A stretch of DNA of 7,290 nucleotides. It comes from Gallionella sp. Lineage in GTDB: Bacteria > Pseudomonadota > Gammaproteobacteria > Burkholderiales > Gallionellaceae. The stretch is taken from positions 1 through 7,290 of the forward strand of contig SCPW01000322.1 in NCBI GenBank assembly GCA_004298605.1. Reading direction: 5' to 3'. The notes beneath the pieces were generated by a model, which searched no databases, was not told the origin of the DNA, and saw nothing but the letters and a program-made list of their open reading frames with translations. A program made the translations under genes and the position numbers. Position 1 is the first letter of the stretch. Each line of letters starts with the position of its first letter. Below are positions 1 to 6,822 of the stretch, one piece after another.

Positions 1-611
<611 letters not shown>

Positions 612-613
612 CC

Positions 614-706
614 GGGAAGGGAGAAGGGGGAAGAGGGAAGGGTAAAACCGCCGCCTCTTCCCCCTTGAGCGCCGCTGGCGCGATCCCTTCTCCCTTCACT
701 CTTCCC
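614..706 (+). repeat. Heptamer-repeat element forming a large inverted repeat between guaB and guaA
   Basis: The spacer is built of 7-nt units: purine-rich words such as GGGAAGG, GAGAAGG, GGGAAGA, GGGAAGG (614-641), then pyrimidine-rich words such as TTCTCCC, TTCACTC (689-702). Two perfect 13-bp inverted repeats can be read: 624-636 with 654-666 (17-nt loop), and 616-628 with 685-697. They compete for 624-628. Between the two right arms lies a small GC hairpin (GCGCC 669-673, GGCGC 677-681). In RNA this could fold as one long stem-loop. No T-tract follows, so it is not a canonical intrinsic terminator. It could act as an attenuator, processing site or RNA stabiliser, or simply be a repeat insertion; function is not shown. 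Confidence 0.75.
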
Positions 707-717
707 AGACTTTAACC

Positions 718-2298
718 ATGCACAAAAAAATCCTCATCCTCGATTTCGGTTCGCAATACACCCAATTGATTGCGCGCCGCGTCCGTGAAACTCATGTCTA
801 TTGCGAATTGCATTCTTACGATGTGGATGTGGACTTCATCCGCAATTTCAATCCTGCAGGCATCATTCTTTCCGGTGGCCCGAATTCGGTGACTGAGGGC
901 GACACGCCGCGCGCGCCGCAGATCGTGTTCGAGCTGGGTGTGCCGGTGCTGGGCATCTGTTACGGTATGCAGACTATGGCGGCACAACTGGGCGGTGCGG
1001 TAGAAAATGGCCTGGTACGCGAATTCGGCTATGCAGAAATTCGCGCGCAGGGACATTCCGCCTTGCTGCGCGACATTCAGGATCGGAGCAATGACCGAGG
1101 CCACGGGTTGATCGACGTGTGGATGAGCCACGGCGACAAGGTGACGGCATTGCCGCCGGGTTTCTCGGTGATCGCCAGCAATCCCGCCACGCCCATCGCC
1201 GGCATGGCCGACGAGGCGCGGCGCTTTTACGCGCTGCAATTCCATCCAGAAGTGACCCATACCCATCAGGGCAAGGCGATGCTGGATCGTTTCGTGCATG
1301 ACATCTGCGGTTGCGCCCAAGACTGGAACATGCCGGACTATATCAGCGAGGCGGTGGAAAAAATCCGCACCCAAGTCGGCAGCGATGAAGTTATTTTAGG
1401 GCTATCCGGCGGGGTGGATTCCTCGGTGGCGGCGGCGCTGATCCACCGCGCCATCGGCGATCAATTGATCTGTGTGTTCGTGGACAATGGCCTGCTGCGA
1501 TTGAATGAAGCTGAACAAGTGATGGAAACATTTGCCAGTCACATGCACATGAAAGTGATCCACGTCGATGCGGGCGCGGAGTTTTTGCATCATCTGGCGG
1601 GCGTATCCGACCCCGAGCAAAAACGCAAAATTATCGGGCGCGAATTTGTCGAAGTATTCCAGCGCGAAGCCAAGAAATTGCCGCAAGCCAAGTGGCTGGC
1701 GCAGGGCACCATCTACCCCGACGTGATCGAATCCGCCGGAGCAAAAACCAAAAAAGCCCACACGATCAAATCGCACCACAACGTCGGCGGCTTGCCGGAA
1801 AGCCTGCACCTCAAGCTGCTCGAACCGCTGCGCGAACTGTTCAAGGATGAAGTGCGCGAACTCGGCGTCGCGCTCGGCCTGCCGCACGACATGGTGTACC
1901 GCCATCCGTTCCCCGGCCCCGGCCTGGGAGTGCGTATTCTCGGTGATGTGAAGAAGGAATACGCCGACCTGCTGCGCCGCGCCGATGCCATCTTCATCGA
2001 AGAATTGCGCAATACGCGCGATGCCGGTGGCAAAACTTGGTACGAACTCACCTCGCAAGCCTTCACCGTATTCTTGCCGGTCAAGAGCGTCGGTGTGATG
2101 GGTGACGGGCGCACCTACGAGTGGGTCGTAGCATTGCGCGCGGTGCAGACACAGGACTTCATGACCGCGCATTGGGCGCATTTGCCTTACGACCTGCTGG
2201 GCAAAGTTTCAAACCGCATCATCAACGAAGTGCGCGGCATCAATCGCGTGGTGTATGACATTTCAGGGAAGCCGCCCGCGACAATTGAGTGGGAATGA
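718..2298 (+). CDS. guaA: GMP synthase (glutamine-hydrolysing)
   Basis: Makes GMP from XMP, ATP and glutamine in the cytosol. The 526-residue length is normal for the family. The N-terminal class I glutamine amidotransferase domain (about 1-200) has the nucleophile Cys81 in GICYGMQ and the His176/Glu178 pair in FHPEV. The ATP-pyrophosphatase domain carries the PP-loop LSGGVDSS at 229-236. The C-terminal dimerisation/XMP-binding domain includes [15 protein letters not shown] (395-409) and ends with the family-typical KPPATIEWE. The ATG at 718 is the only sensible start, because [20 protein letters not shown] follows directly as in other GuaA proteins. No clear Shine-Dalgarno is visible upstream; the preceding bases are the pyrimidine-rich repeat element. 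The gene is intact, although its 3' end is a recognised genomic-island integration target and the DNA beyond it looks like an island remnant. Confidence 0.98.
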   Translation: MHKKILILDFGSQYTQLIARRVRETHVYCELHSYDVDVDFIRNFNPAGIILSGGPNSVTEGDTPRAPQIVFELGVPVLGICYGMQTMAAQLGGAVENGLVREFGYAEIRAQGHSALLRDIQDRSNDRGHGLIDVWMSHGDKVTALPPGFSVIASNPATPIAGMADEARRFYALQFHPEVTHTHQGKAMLDRFVHDICGCAQDWNMPDYISEAVEKIRTQVGSDEVILGLSGGVDSSVAAALIHRAIGDQLICVFVDNGLLRLNEAEQVMETFASHMHMKVIHVDAGAEFLHHLAGVSDPEQKRKIIGREFVEVFQREAKKLPQAKWLAQGTIYPDVIESAGAKTKKAHTIKSHHNVGGLPESLHLKLLEPLRELFKDEVRELGVALGLPHDMVYRHPFPGPGLGVRILGDVKKEYADLLRRADAIFIEELRNTRDAGGKTWYELTSQAFTVFLPVKSVGVMGDGRTYEWVVALRAVQTQDFMTAHWAHLPYDLLGKVSNRIINEVRGINRVVYDISGKPPATIEWE

Positions 2299-2300
2299 TT
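2281..2300 (+). other. Putative island attachment site at the guaA 3' end
   Basis: The last codons and stop of guaA (ending ATTGAGTGGGAATGA) are a described integration site for genomic islands carrying tyrosine integrases (established knowledge). Only one copy of this sequence is present in the window, so no complete attL/attR pair is seen. The call rests on that precedent and on the island-like debris immediately downstream. It is an inference, not a demonstrated site. Confidence 0.4.
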
Positions 2301-2331
2301 TCTCGTCTGGCAGCGTAGCGCAACGACTGTA

Positions 2332-2417
2332 ATGGTATTTTTGATGGTATCAAGATAGTTTCCATTTGGCATTTCGTTCGATACCATCACCCCTACTTTT
2401 AATGCTGATGGTATCGA
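2332..2417. repeat. GATGGTATC motif cluster with a 12-bp perfect inverted repeat
   Basis: In the guaA-ruvB gap the 9-mer GATGGTATC occurs at 2343-2351 and 2407-2415, its reverse complement at 2380-2388, and a degenerate copy (ATGGTAT) at 2332-2338. The second and third exact copies extend into a 12-bp perfect inverted repeat, 2378-2389 (TCGATACCATCA) and 2406-2417 (TGATGGTATCGA), with a 16-nt loop. No T-tract follows on either strand, so a standard terminator is unlikely, though it may still help stop transcription from the two converging genes. Repeated short motifs in both orientations next to an integration site suggest integrase arm sites or an operator left from a lost island (inference). 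Confidence 0.7.
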
Positions 2418-2497
2418 TCGGCGCGCTCGGAAACGGCGGGCGTATCGCGCAGGATAGGCAGCAGATGCTGGTCTATGTTATCGATTACGCGCGGCAT
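2399..2497 (-). pseudogene. 5' remnant of a probable PLD/SNF2-helicase-type island gene
   Basis: An ATG at 2497 opens a 32-codon frame reading MPRVIDNIDQHLLPILRD, then TPAVSERAD, then RYHQH and TAA. From memory, the first 27 residues look like the start of large phospholipase-D-like/SNF2-helicase proteins of genomic islands, which begin with an IDN..Q.LL..L motif and continue ..RADFCVGYFNLRGW. Here the match stops after RAD, exactly where the 12-bp inverted repeat ends (2417), so the gene seems to have lost everything but its N-terminus in a deletion. The start lies 18 nt after the ruvB stop, with only a weak AGAG upstream. No product of this size is likely to be functional. The family assignment was not checked by search, and a chance ORF remains possible. 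Confidence 0.45.
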
Positions 2498-2515
2498 CTA
2501 TTGCACATCTCTGAA

Positions 2516-3571
2516 TTACTCACCCAGCAAATCCCCATTGACGGGGTTATTCGCCGCTATCAGCCCGAAATGGCGATAAGCATTCGCGGTGGCCATGCGA
2601 CCGCGCGGCGTACGTTGCAAATAACCCTGCTGGATCAGATACGGCTCCAGTACATCTTCGATGGTGTCGCGTTCCTCGCCGATGGCGGCGGCGAGGTTAT
2701 CTACGCCGACCGGCCCGCCGAGAAATTTTTCGATAACGGTAAGCAACAGTTTTCTGTCCATCACATCCAGCCCGCGCGCATCGACATCCAGCATCGTCAG
2801 CGCGGCGTCCGCCACTTCGCGCGTGGCATGTCCATCGGCGCGGACATCGGCGTAGTCGCGCACGCGGCGCAACAAGCGGTTGGCGATACGCGGTGTGCCG
2901 CGCGAACGCTTGGCAATTTCAAATGCGCCATCATCCGAGATGGGCAACTCCAGCAAGCCCGCCGAACGAGCGACGATGCGCTGCAATTCCTGCGGCGTAT
3001 AAAATTCCAGCCGCGCGACGATGCCGAAGCGATCGCGCAGCGGGTTGGTCAGCATCCCGGCGCGCGTGGTCGCGCCGACCAGCGTGAACGGCGGCAGGTC
3101 GAGTTTAACCGAACGCGCCGCCGGGCCTTCGCCGATCATGATGTCGATCTGGTAATCCTCAAGCGCGGGATACAGTATCTCTTCGACCACCGGGGACAAG
3201 CGATGAATTTCGTCGATGAACAGCACGTCGTTCGGTTCGAGGTTGGTCAGCAGTGCGGCGAGGTCGCCGGCGCGTTCCAGCACCGGGCCGGAAGTGTGGC
3301 GCAGGTTCACGCCCATCTCGCGCGCGATGATCTGCGCCAGCGTGGTCTTGCCTAAGCCGGGCGGGCCGAACAGCAGCACATGGTCGAGCGGCTCTTTGCG
3401 CCGCTTCGCCGCTTCGATGAAGATTTCCAGTTGACCGCGAATTTTTTCCTGCCCGACATATTCGTCGAGTTGTTTGGGGCGCAGCGCGCGCTCCAATGCC
3501 TCTTCGTGTTGCGAGGCGGGAGCTGCGGAAATCAGGCGCGGTTCGGAGCTGAGGTTGTCGCTGTGGATCAT
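2516..3571 (-). CDS. ruvB: Holliday junction branch-migration ATPase RuvB
   Basis: Hexameric AAA+ motor that, loaded by RuvA, pumps DNA through Holliday junctions during recombinational repair. It has 351 residues, the usual length. Visible motifs: Walker [10 protein letters not shown] (69-77), Walker B VLFIDEIH (116-123), sensor 1 GATTR (166-170), the arginine-finger segment NPLRDRFGI (176-184), sensor 2 [13 protein letters not shown] (224-236), and the C-terminal winged-helix DNA-binding domain (about 270-340, including [12 protein letters not shown] and [10 protein letters not shown]). The ATG at 3571 overlaps the ruvA stop as ATGA, which implies translational coupling. The N-terminus has about 20 extra weakly conserved residues before the [19 protein letters not shown] core, as is common in betaproteobacteria. 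No terminator is evident after the stop. The gene is intact and GC-rich (43 of 60 bases at 3061-3120). Confidence 0.98.
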   Translation of the reverse strand: MIHSDNLSSEPRLISAAPASQHEEALERALRPKQLDEYVGQEKIRGQLEIFIEAAKRRKEPLDHVLLFGPPGLGKTTLAQIIAREMGVNLRHTSGPVLERAGDLAALLTNLEPNDVLFIDEIHRLSPVVEEILYPALEDYQIDIMIGEGPAARSVKLDLPPFTLVGATTRAGMLTNPLRDRFGIVARLEFYTPQELQRIVARSAGLLELPISDDGAFEIAKRSRGTPRIANRLLRRVRDYADVRADGHATREVADAALTMLDVDARGLDVMDRKLLLTVIEKFLGGPVGVDNLAAAIGEERDTIEDVLEPYLIQQGYLQRTPRGRMATANAYRHFGLIAANNPVNGDLLGE

Positions 3572-4149
3572 GCTTTGGATAATAGTTTGAGAGCCTGCCG
3601 AATGCCGTCAGACACGTTGGAATCTTTGGGCAATTGTTTGGCTGCCCAGTCTGCTTCCTTGACGTTGTAGCCCAATGCCTGCAACGCATTAACGATGTCA
3701 TCGTTTGCCGAAGAAACCGTCGCGCCTTGCACAACACTCGCACCGGTCACGACGAATTTGCCCTGCAATTCCAGCAGCAGCCGCTCGGCAGTTTTTTTGC
3801 CCACGCCGGGTATTTTGGTGAGGCGGCCCACCTCTTTATTCGCCACCGCTGCGGCCAGATCGTTCAGGCTTAAACCGGACAACACCGACAGCGCCAGTTT
3901 GGGGCCGACCCCGCTGATTTTGAGCAACTGGCGGAACGCGACGCGCTCTTCATGGCTCGAAAATCCATACAGCAAATGGGCATCCTCGCGCACGATGAGT
4001 TGCGTGTGCAGCACCACTTTTTCGTGCAGCACGGGCAGGTTATAAAACGTGCTCATCGGCACATCCAGCTCGTAGGCCACGCCCTGCACATCCAGCAGGA
4101 TTTGCGGCGGATTTTTTTCCAGCAAGATGCCTGTTAACCGACCGATCAT
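3568..4149 (-). CDS. ruvA: Holliday junction DNA-binding protein RuvA
   Basis: Tetramer that binds and holds open the four-way junction and recruits RuvB. The 193 residues show an OB-fold N-terminal domain ([31 protein letters not shown]), two helix-hairpin-helix motifs ([16 protein letters not shown] at 75-90 and [16 protein letters not shown] at 110-125), and a C-terminal RuvB-contacting domain (about 148-193, [18 protein letters not shown]). The stop overlaps the ruvB start by 4 nt. The ATG at 4149 is the family start. Its ribosome binding site is probably AGGGG (4159-4163, 9 nt upstream), which lies in the DNA that separates ruvA from its usual neighbour ruvC. ruvA now starts 135 nt after the accessory gene at 4285-5058, so its expression depends on readthrough of the inserted genes or on an unrecognised promoter. 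Confidence 0.97.
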   Translation of the reverse strand: MIGRLTGILLEKNPPQILLDVQGVAYELDVPMSTFYNLPVLHEKVVLHTQLIVREDAHLLYGFSSHEERVAFRQLLKISGVGPKLALSVLSGLSLNDLAAAVANKEVGRLTKIPGVGKKTAERLLLELQGKFVVTGASVVQGATVSSANDDIVNALQALGYNVKEADWAAKQLPKDSNVSDGIRQALKLLSKA

Positions 4150-4154
4150 TTCAA
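4148..4154. repeat. Left copy of a 7-bp direct repeat flanking the inserted two-gene block
   Basis: ATTTCAA here covers the first bases of ruvA and its immediate upstream region. The identical heptamer at 6231-6237 covers the start codon of the methyltransferase. Deleting 4155-6237 (2083 bp) would leave one copy and restore a close ruvC-ruvA junction. A 7-bp match is short and could be chance or microhomology. Confidence 0.45.
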
Positions 4155-4284
4155 GGTACCCCTATATGTCTGGAGTGCGGCCCGATAAGCATTCATTCCA
4201 GACAAACCATTATTTAGTTTTGCATAATTCATGATGGATACCGCCGAGCTAAGGAGTGCAAGGTTATGCCGCCTGCCCGCGAAA
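4150..4284 (-). other. 135-nt non-coding gap before ruvA with a hairpin
   Basis: Between the stop of the TIR-like gene and the ruvA ATG there is no convincing gene. An 8-bp inverted repeat, TGTCTGGA (4167-4174) and TCCAGACA (4197-4204) with a 22-nt loop, sits 3 nt upstream of the putative ruvA Shine-Dalgarno AGGGG (4159-4163). No T-tract follows, so it is not a typical terminator; it could affect ruvA translation. I see no confident -35/-10 pair and no LexA-type CTG-N10-CAG palindrome. The base composition resembles the inserted genes more than ruvA. Confidence 0.5.
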
Positions 4285-5058
4285 CTAGAACGGAATTTCA
4301 TTATCATTTGGTATCTGGGTGCCGCGACGGATAACAAATAGCGACTCATTGGATTCCACCCATTCCCAGCCGCGCTCAGTCAACTCTACGACTTGATAAG
4401 GTTCACCGCGCTCGTCTACCGCCTCCGATGCCTTAACGAATGATTTTGAAATTAGGCGGCGCAAGCCAAGAGAAAAACCGATTGAAGTCAGACCTGACCG
4501 TTCAACTCCATGCTTGAGGGAATATAGACTTGTAACGGAGTTAGGAAACGAAACGTCACCTGCGAGATTTGCCAAAACGAAGAGCTCTGGTTGACTCAGC
4601 CCCTGAGAAGGTGCGACTTGCTCAGTCTCAGCAATTTGCCGGATAGCTTCGCTTTTTGTCAGCAATGCCTTGAGCCGTTCCGTGAGACTAGAACTGAGCT
4701 GCTGAAAGTCTTGAGGCGCTTCGGATTTGTAGGTAATGACCATCCGGTGCTGAATGTCGAACGGGAATTTCTTGCTGGTGCGCTCATCAGAGCACAACAT
4801 TACAACGGGTCGGCCAGCGGCAAGCGCAAACCCCAATTCGTACCATACATTGGGATTGTCGGTCGTGATGTCAGCAAGGCAGATGGCAGCGTTTCTTATC
4901 CCATCTTCGATTGCATCAATCGGTACTTCAACCGCAGGATCACGGTCGACGCGATACGGTTCAAGGCCAGCAGCTTCGATTGCGGGCTTGAATACAGATT
5001 CGTATCGCTTGTCGAATTTACCTGAATCAAATGGCTGGATAACAAAGCAAGTTTGCAT
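4285..5058 (-). CDS. TIR-like / nucleoside-deoxyribosyltransferase-like protein with C-terminal winged helix
   Basis: 257 residues, cytosolic: no signal peptide or membrane segment. Residues 1-110 look like a TIR/deoxyribosyltransferase-type Rossmann domain. It opens with a strand and loop (TCFVIQPFDSGKFDKRYE, 3-20), followed by LEPYRVDRDP (32-41), LADIT (61-65) and NPNVWYELG (68-76). Glu74 in that last motif is at the position of the catalytic Glu in NAD- or nucleoside-cleaving relatives. A linker (about 115-150) leads to a winged-helix-like domain (155-245, ending LTERGWEWV...LFVIRR), which suggests DNA, RNA or ligand sensing. The protein ends in NDNEIPF, similar to the SSB C-terminal docking tip. 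The ATG at 5058 has AGGAAAA just upstream. The gene lies 21 nt after the methyltransferase stop, so it is probably co-translated from the same mRNA. A role as an NADase-like defence effector is inference; it could instead be a nucleotide-metabolising or regulatory protein. AT-richer than the ruv genes. Confidence 0.75.
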   Translation of the reverse strand: MQTCFVIQPFDSGKFDKRYESVFKPAIEAAGLEPYRVDRDPAVEVPIDAIEDGIRNAAICLADITTDNPNVWYELGFALAAGRPVVMLCSDERTSKKFPFDIQHRMVITYKSEAPQDFQQLSSSLTERLKALLTKSEAIRQIAETEQVAPSQGLSQPELFVLANLAGDVSFPNSVTSLYSLKHGVERSGLTSIGFSLGLRRLISKSFVKASEAVDERGEPYQVVELTERGWEWVESNESLFVIRRGTQIPNDNEIPF

Positions 5059-5079
5059 GGCTTTTCCTATGTGGCCTAA

Positions 5080-6237
5080 CTATACAATGAACTGTTTGAT
5101 TTTTTCGCCGATGGCCTTCGCCATCAGGGGCGGGACAGCATTACCTACCTGTTCAAACTGCTGGGTAAGGTTACCCGTGAATATATACCTGTCCGGGAAA
5201 GATTGAATTCTTGCCGCCTCGCGGACCGAAATTGCCCGATCCTGAGTTGGATGAAAAAAACTGCCCCAATGCGGGTCGCATTTCGTAAGGATAGTCGAAC
5301 AAAGCGCATCAGGATGCAGCCTGCCATATCGCTTCGTATGGTCGCTCCTTCGCGCGCGCTGCAAACCCTTGGGTAGCATCTCATGGGGAATATCACGCCA
5401 ACTCCCACCTTGAGGTATGTACTTCAGCCTGTCAAGGTTCGCCTTGCCCAGCCTTGCACAAGCATGGTTATAAATTTGTTCCGATCCATCACTCAGTATC
5501 TTTTGTAATTCTGATTGCGGGTTACCCGAGTATTCAACACCGTGCATCGCCTGCCCCGGAATAAGCTCTGGCAAGTCTGAAATGGCGTCCCATACAGTGG
5601 TCTGATTTTGTAAATGCTGCGAGAAAAGAGGATGTATTTTCAGGCATAGCTCTTTTGCACCGGCAAAATTAGCTACCGCCTGCGCATCATGGGTTGGCTC
5701 TGGGAATTCAATTTTTCCGCCGTCGCGCAAGGCAATAAAAATAGTTCTGAAGCGCATCTGAGGAATTCCATAATGTCCCGCAAACAGAATCCTGTGGGCA
5801 ACCTTGTACCCCATCCCTTCCAGATGCTTGTAAATGGCATCAACCACCGTCCCTTTACCCAAGGAAACCAGTCCCGGAACATTCTCGATCAAGATCGCCT
5901 TGGGGTGAAGAATGTCAGCAATCCGCAGGTACTCCTTGAATAAATGATTTCGCTGGTCATCCAGTGTTCTGATCGGCGCATTGATGGAAAACCCCTGACA
6001 GGGCGGCCCCCCCGAAATCAAGTCCAATTCACCTGGCTTCAAGCCCGTCAATTCAAGAATATCGTGTTCGGATAGCTTGCGAATATCGTCTGTGATTACA
6101 TGCGTCTTCGGGTTGTTGTTGGCAAATGTTTCCGCGTAAACAGGATGAATATCCGAACCCAGAATGGACTCAAATCCGGCCATTTGCAGACCGCAAGTCA
6201 ATCCACCTGCACCAGCAAAAAAATCTACGGATTTCAA
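5080..6237 (-). CDS. C5-cytosine DNA methyltransferase (Dcm/HhaI-type)
   Basis: Transfers a methyl group from S-adenosylmethionine to C5 of cytosine in a specific DNA site. The 385 residues carry the family motifs in order: I DFFAGAGGLT (5-14), IV GGPPCQGFS (76-84) with nucleophile Cys80, VI ENVPG (118-122), VIII QMRFR (160-164), a target-recognition region (about 175-300), IX around RYGRLHPDALCSTILTK (303-319), and X QVGNAVPP (363-370). All catalytic residues are present, so it is probably active; the target sequence cannot be read from this. The start is TTG at 6237: the frame upstream contains no other start codon before the ruvC stop, and AAGGAG (6243-6248) lies 5 nt upstream. That ribosome binding site overlaps the ruvC stop. 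It is followed by the TIR-like gene after 21 nt. No restriction endonuclease is adjacent. It is AT-richer than its neighbours (22 of 60 G+C at 5461-5520), which suggests horizontal acquisition. Confidence 0.95.
   Translation of the reverse strand: MKSVDFFAGAGGLTCGLQMAGFESILGSDIHPVYAETFANNNPKTHVITDDIRKLSEHDILELTGLKPGELDLISGGPPCQGFSINAPIRTLDDQRNHLFKEYLRIADILHPKAILIENVPGLVSLGKGTVVDAIYKHLEGMGYKVAHRILFAGHYGIPQMRFRTIFIALRDGGKIEFPEPTHDAQAVANFAGAKELCLKIHPLFSQHLQNQTTVWDAISDLPELIPGQAMHGVEYSGNPQSELQKILSDGSEQIYNHACARLGKANLDRLKYIPQGGSWRDIPHEMLPKGLQRARRSDHTKRYGRLHPDALCSTILTKCDPHWGSFFHPTQDRAISVREAARIQSFPDRYIFTGNLTQQFEQVGNAVPPLMAKAIGEKIKQFIV
6231..6237. repeat. Right copy of the 7-bp direct repeat flanking the inserted block
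   Basis: ATTTCAA, identical to 4148-4154. On the - strand it reads TTGAAAT and begins with the TTG start codon of the methyltransferase; at the other end TTGAAAT runs into the ruvA ATG. It is consistent with a target-site duplication or recombination across microhomology (inference). Confidence 0.45.
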
Positions 6238-6242
6238 ACCAT

Positions 6243-6248
6243 CTCCTT
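6243..6248 (-). promoter_or_regulatory. Shine-Dalgarno of the methyltransferase, probably the ancestral ruvA ribosome binding site
   Basis: AAGGAG on the - strand overlaps the TAA stop of ruvC (6247-6249) and lies 5 nt before the TTG at 6237. It decides the start call. If the insert is removed, the same element lies 10 nt upstream of the ruvA ATG, which suggests that it originally served ruvA. Confidence 0.65.
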
Positions 6249-6822
6249 AACCCAGCCTGCCGTTACGCATACGCATACCCTTGGTCGCCAACGCACCCAA
6301 CCCCGTGCCGCCGTGCGCGTGGCAAATCGCGCAGGCCAACGCATCCGCCGCATCCGGGCCCGGCGTGCCGGACAAATTCAACAGGCGTTGCACCATCAGT
6401 TGCACCTGCTCCTTATCGGCATGGCCGTTGCCGACCACTGCTTGCTTGACCTGCAACGCGGTATATTCCGAAACCGGCAAATTCGCCAGCACCGCCGCGC
6501 AGATTGCAGCGCCGCGCGCTTGCCCGAGCAGCAGCGTGGATTGCGGGTTCACGTTGACGAACACTTTTTCGACCGCCACCTGACCGGGTTGATGCTGCGC
6601 GATGACTTCGCCCAATGAATTCAGGATGACTTTCAGACGCTCCGGCAGCTCGCCGTCCGGTGTCTTGATGCAGCCGCTGGCGACATAAACCAACTGCTGC
6701 CCGACTTTGTCCAGCACGCCAAAACCCGTCACTCTCAGGCCGGGGTCAATTCCTAAAATGCGGATTGTGGATTGCGGGGTGCGGGGTTCAGCGTGCGGAG
6801 CGTCAGGGTGGCCATTCCGCAT
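6247..6822 (-). CDS. ruvC: Holliday junction resolvase RuvC
   Basis: Dimeric, Mg-dependent endonuclease that cuts Holliday junctions symmetrically after RuvAB branch migration. All four catalytic acids are visible: Asp in ILGIDPG, Glu in VEKVF, and both Asp in GPDAADALA (residues 33, 92, 164 and 167 if counted from 6843). The conserved fold begins at IRILGIDPG; everything before it is encoded by a heptamer-repeat tract. Three ATGs are possible (6843, 6840, 6822). I choose 6822 because GAGGAG lies 6 nt upstream, giving 191 residues, closest to the family norm of about 175-180. The 6843 start would overlap the yebC stop (ATGA) and add 7 residues. Either way the N-terminus has an unusual extension of about 20-27 residues. 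The stop TAA is followed at once by the methyltransferase ribosome binding site. Confidence 0.95.
   Translation of the reverse strand: MRNGHPDAPHAEPRTPQSTIRILGIDPGLRVTGFGVLDKVGQQLVYVASGCIKTPDGELPERLKVILNSLGEVIAQHQPGQVAVEKVFVNVNPQSTLLLGQARGAAICAAVLANLPVSEYTALQVKQAVVGNGHADKEQVQLMVQRLLNLSGTPGPDAADALACAICHAHGGTGLGALATKGMRMRNGRLG

Noticed and set aside
1402..2181. 259-codon - strand ORF opposite guaA
   Set aside because: Antisense shadow of guaA with no recognisable domain. The same applies to 712-1374 and 2187-2390, the latter resembling spurious ORFs often called antisense to the guaA end.
2366..3355. Long + strand ORF of 329 codons opposite ruvB
   Set aside because: Antisense shadow of ruvB: the high-GC codon bias leaves the opposite frame open. 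The - strand RuvB has every family motif.
4167..4204. Inverted repeat before ruvA as a Rho-independent terminator
   Set aside because: Only 8 bp with a 22-nt loop and no T-tract on the coding strand.
4146..4349. 67-codon - strand ORF whose TGA overlaps the ruvA ATG
   Set aside because: The ATGA overlap looks operon-like, but the 5' part overlaps the end of the TIR-like gene in another frame, the composition is unremarkable and no family is recognised. Probably chance.
4591..5025. + strand ORF of 144 codons
   Set aside because: Lies wholly opposite the TIR-like gene, whose motifs are convincing; no ribosome binding site or domain of its own.
5074..5080. GCCTAAC/GTTAGGC before the TIR-like gene, matching the integron core-site consensus
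   Set aside because: No matching partner core site at the other end (GCATAAC at the 3' side breaks the consensus), no attC-like folded structure, and no integrase. A 7-mer match is easily chance.
4148..6237. Insertion sequence or transposon carrying the two genes
   Set aside because: No transposase or integrase and no terminal inverted repeats are visible; only a 7-bp direct repeat. Mobility by a standard element is not supported.
5080..6237. Complete type II restriction-modification system
   Set aside because: Only the methyltransferase is recognisable. The neighbouring protein has a TIR/deoxyribosyltransferase-like domain and a winged helix, with no PD-(D/E)XK, HNH or GIY-YIG motif that I can see.
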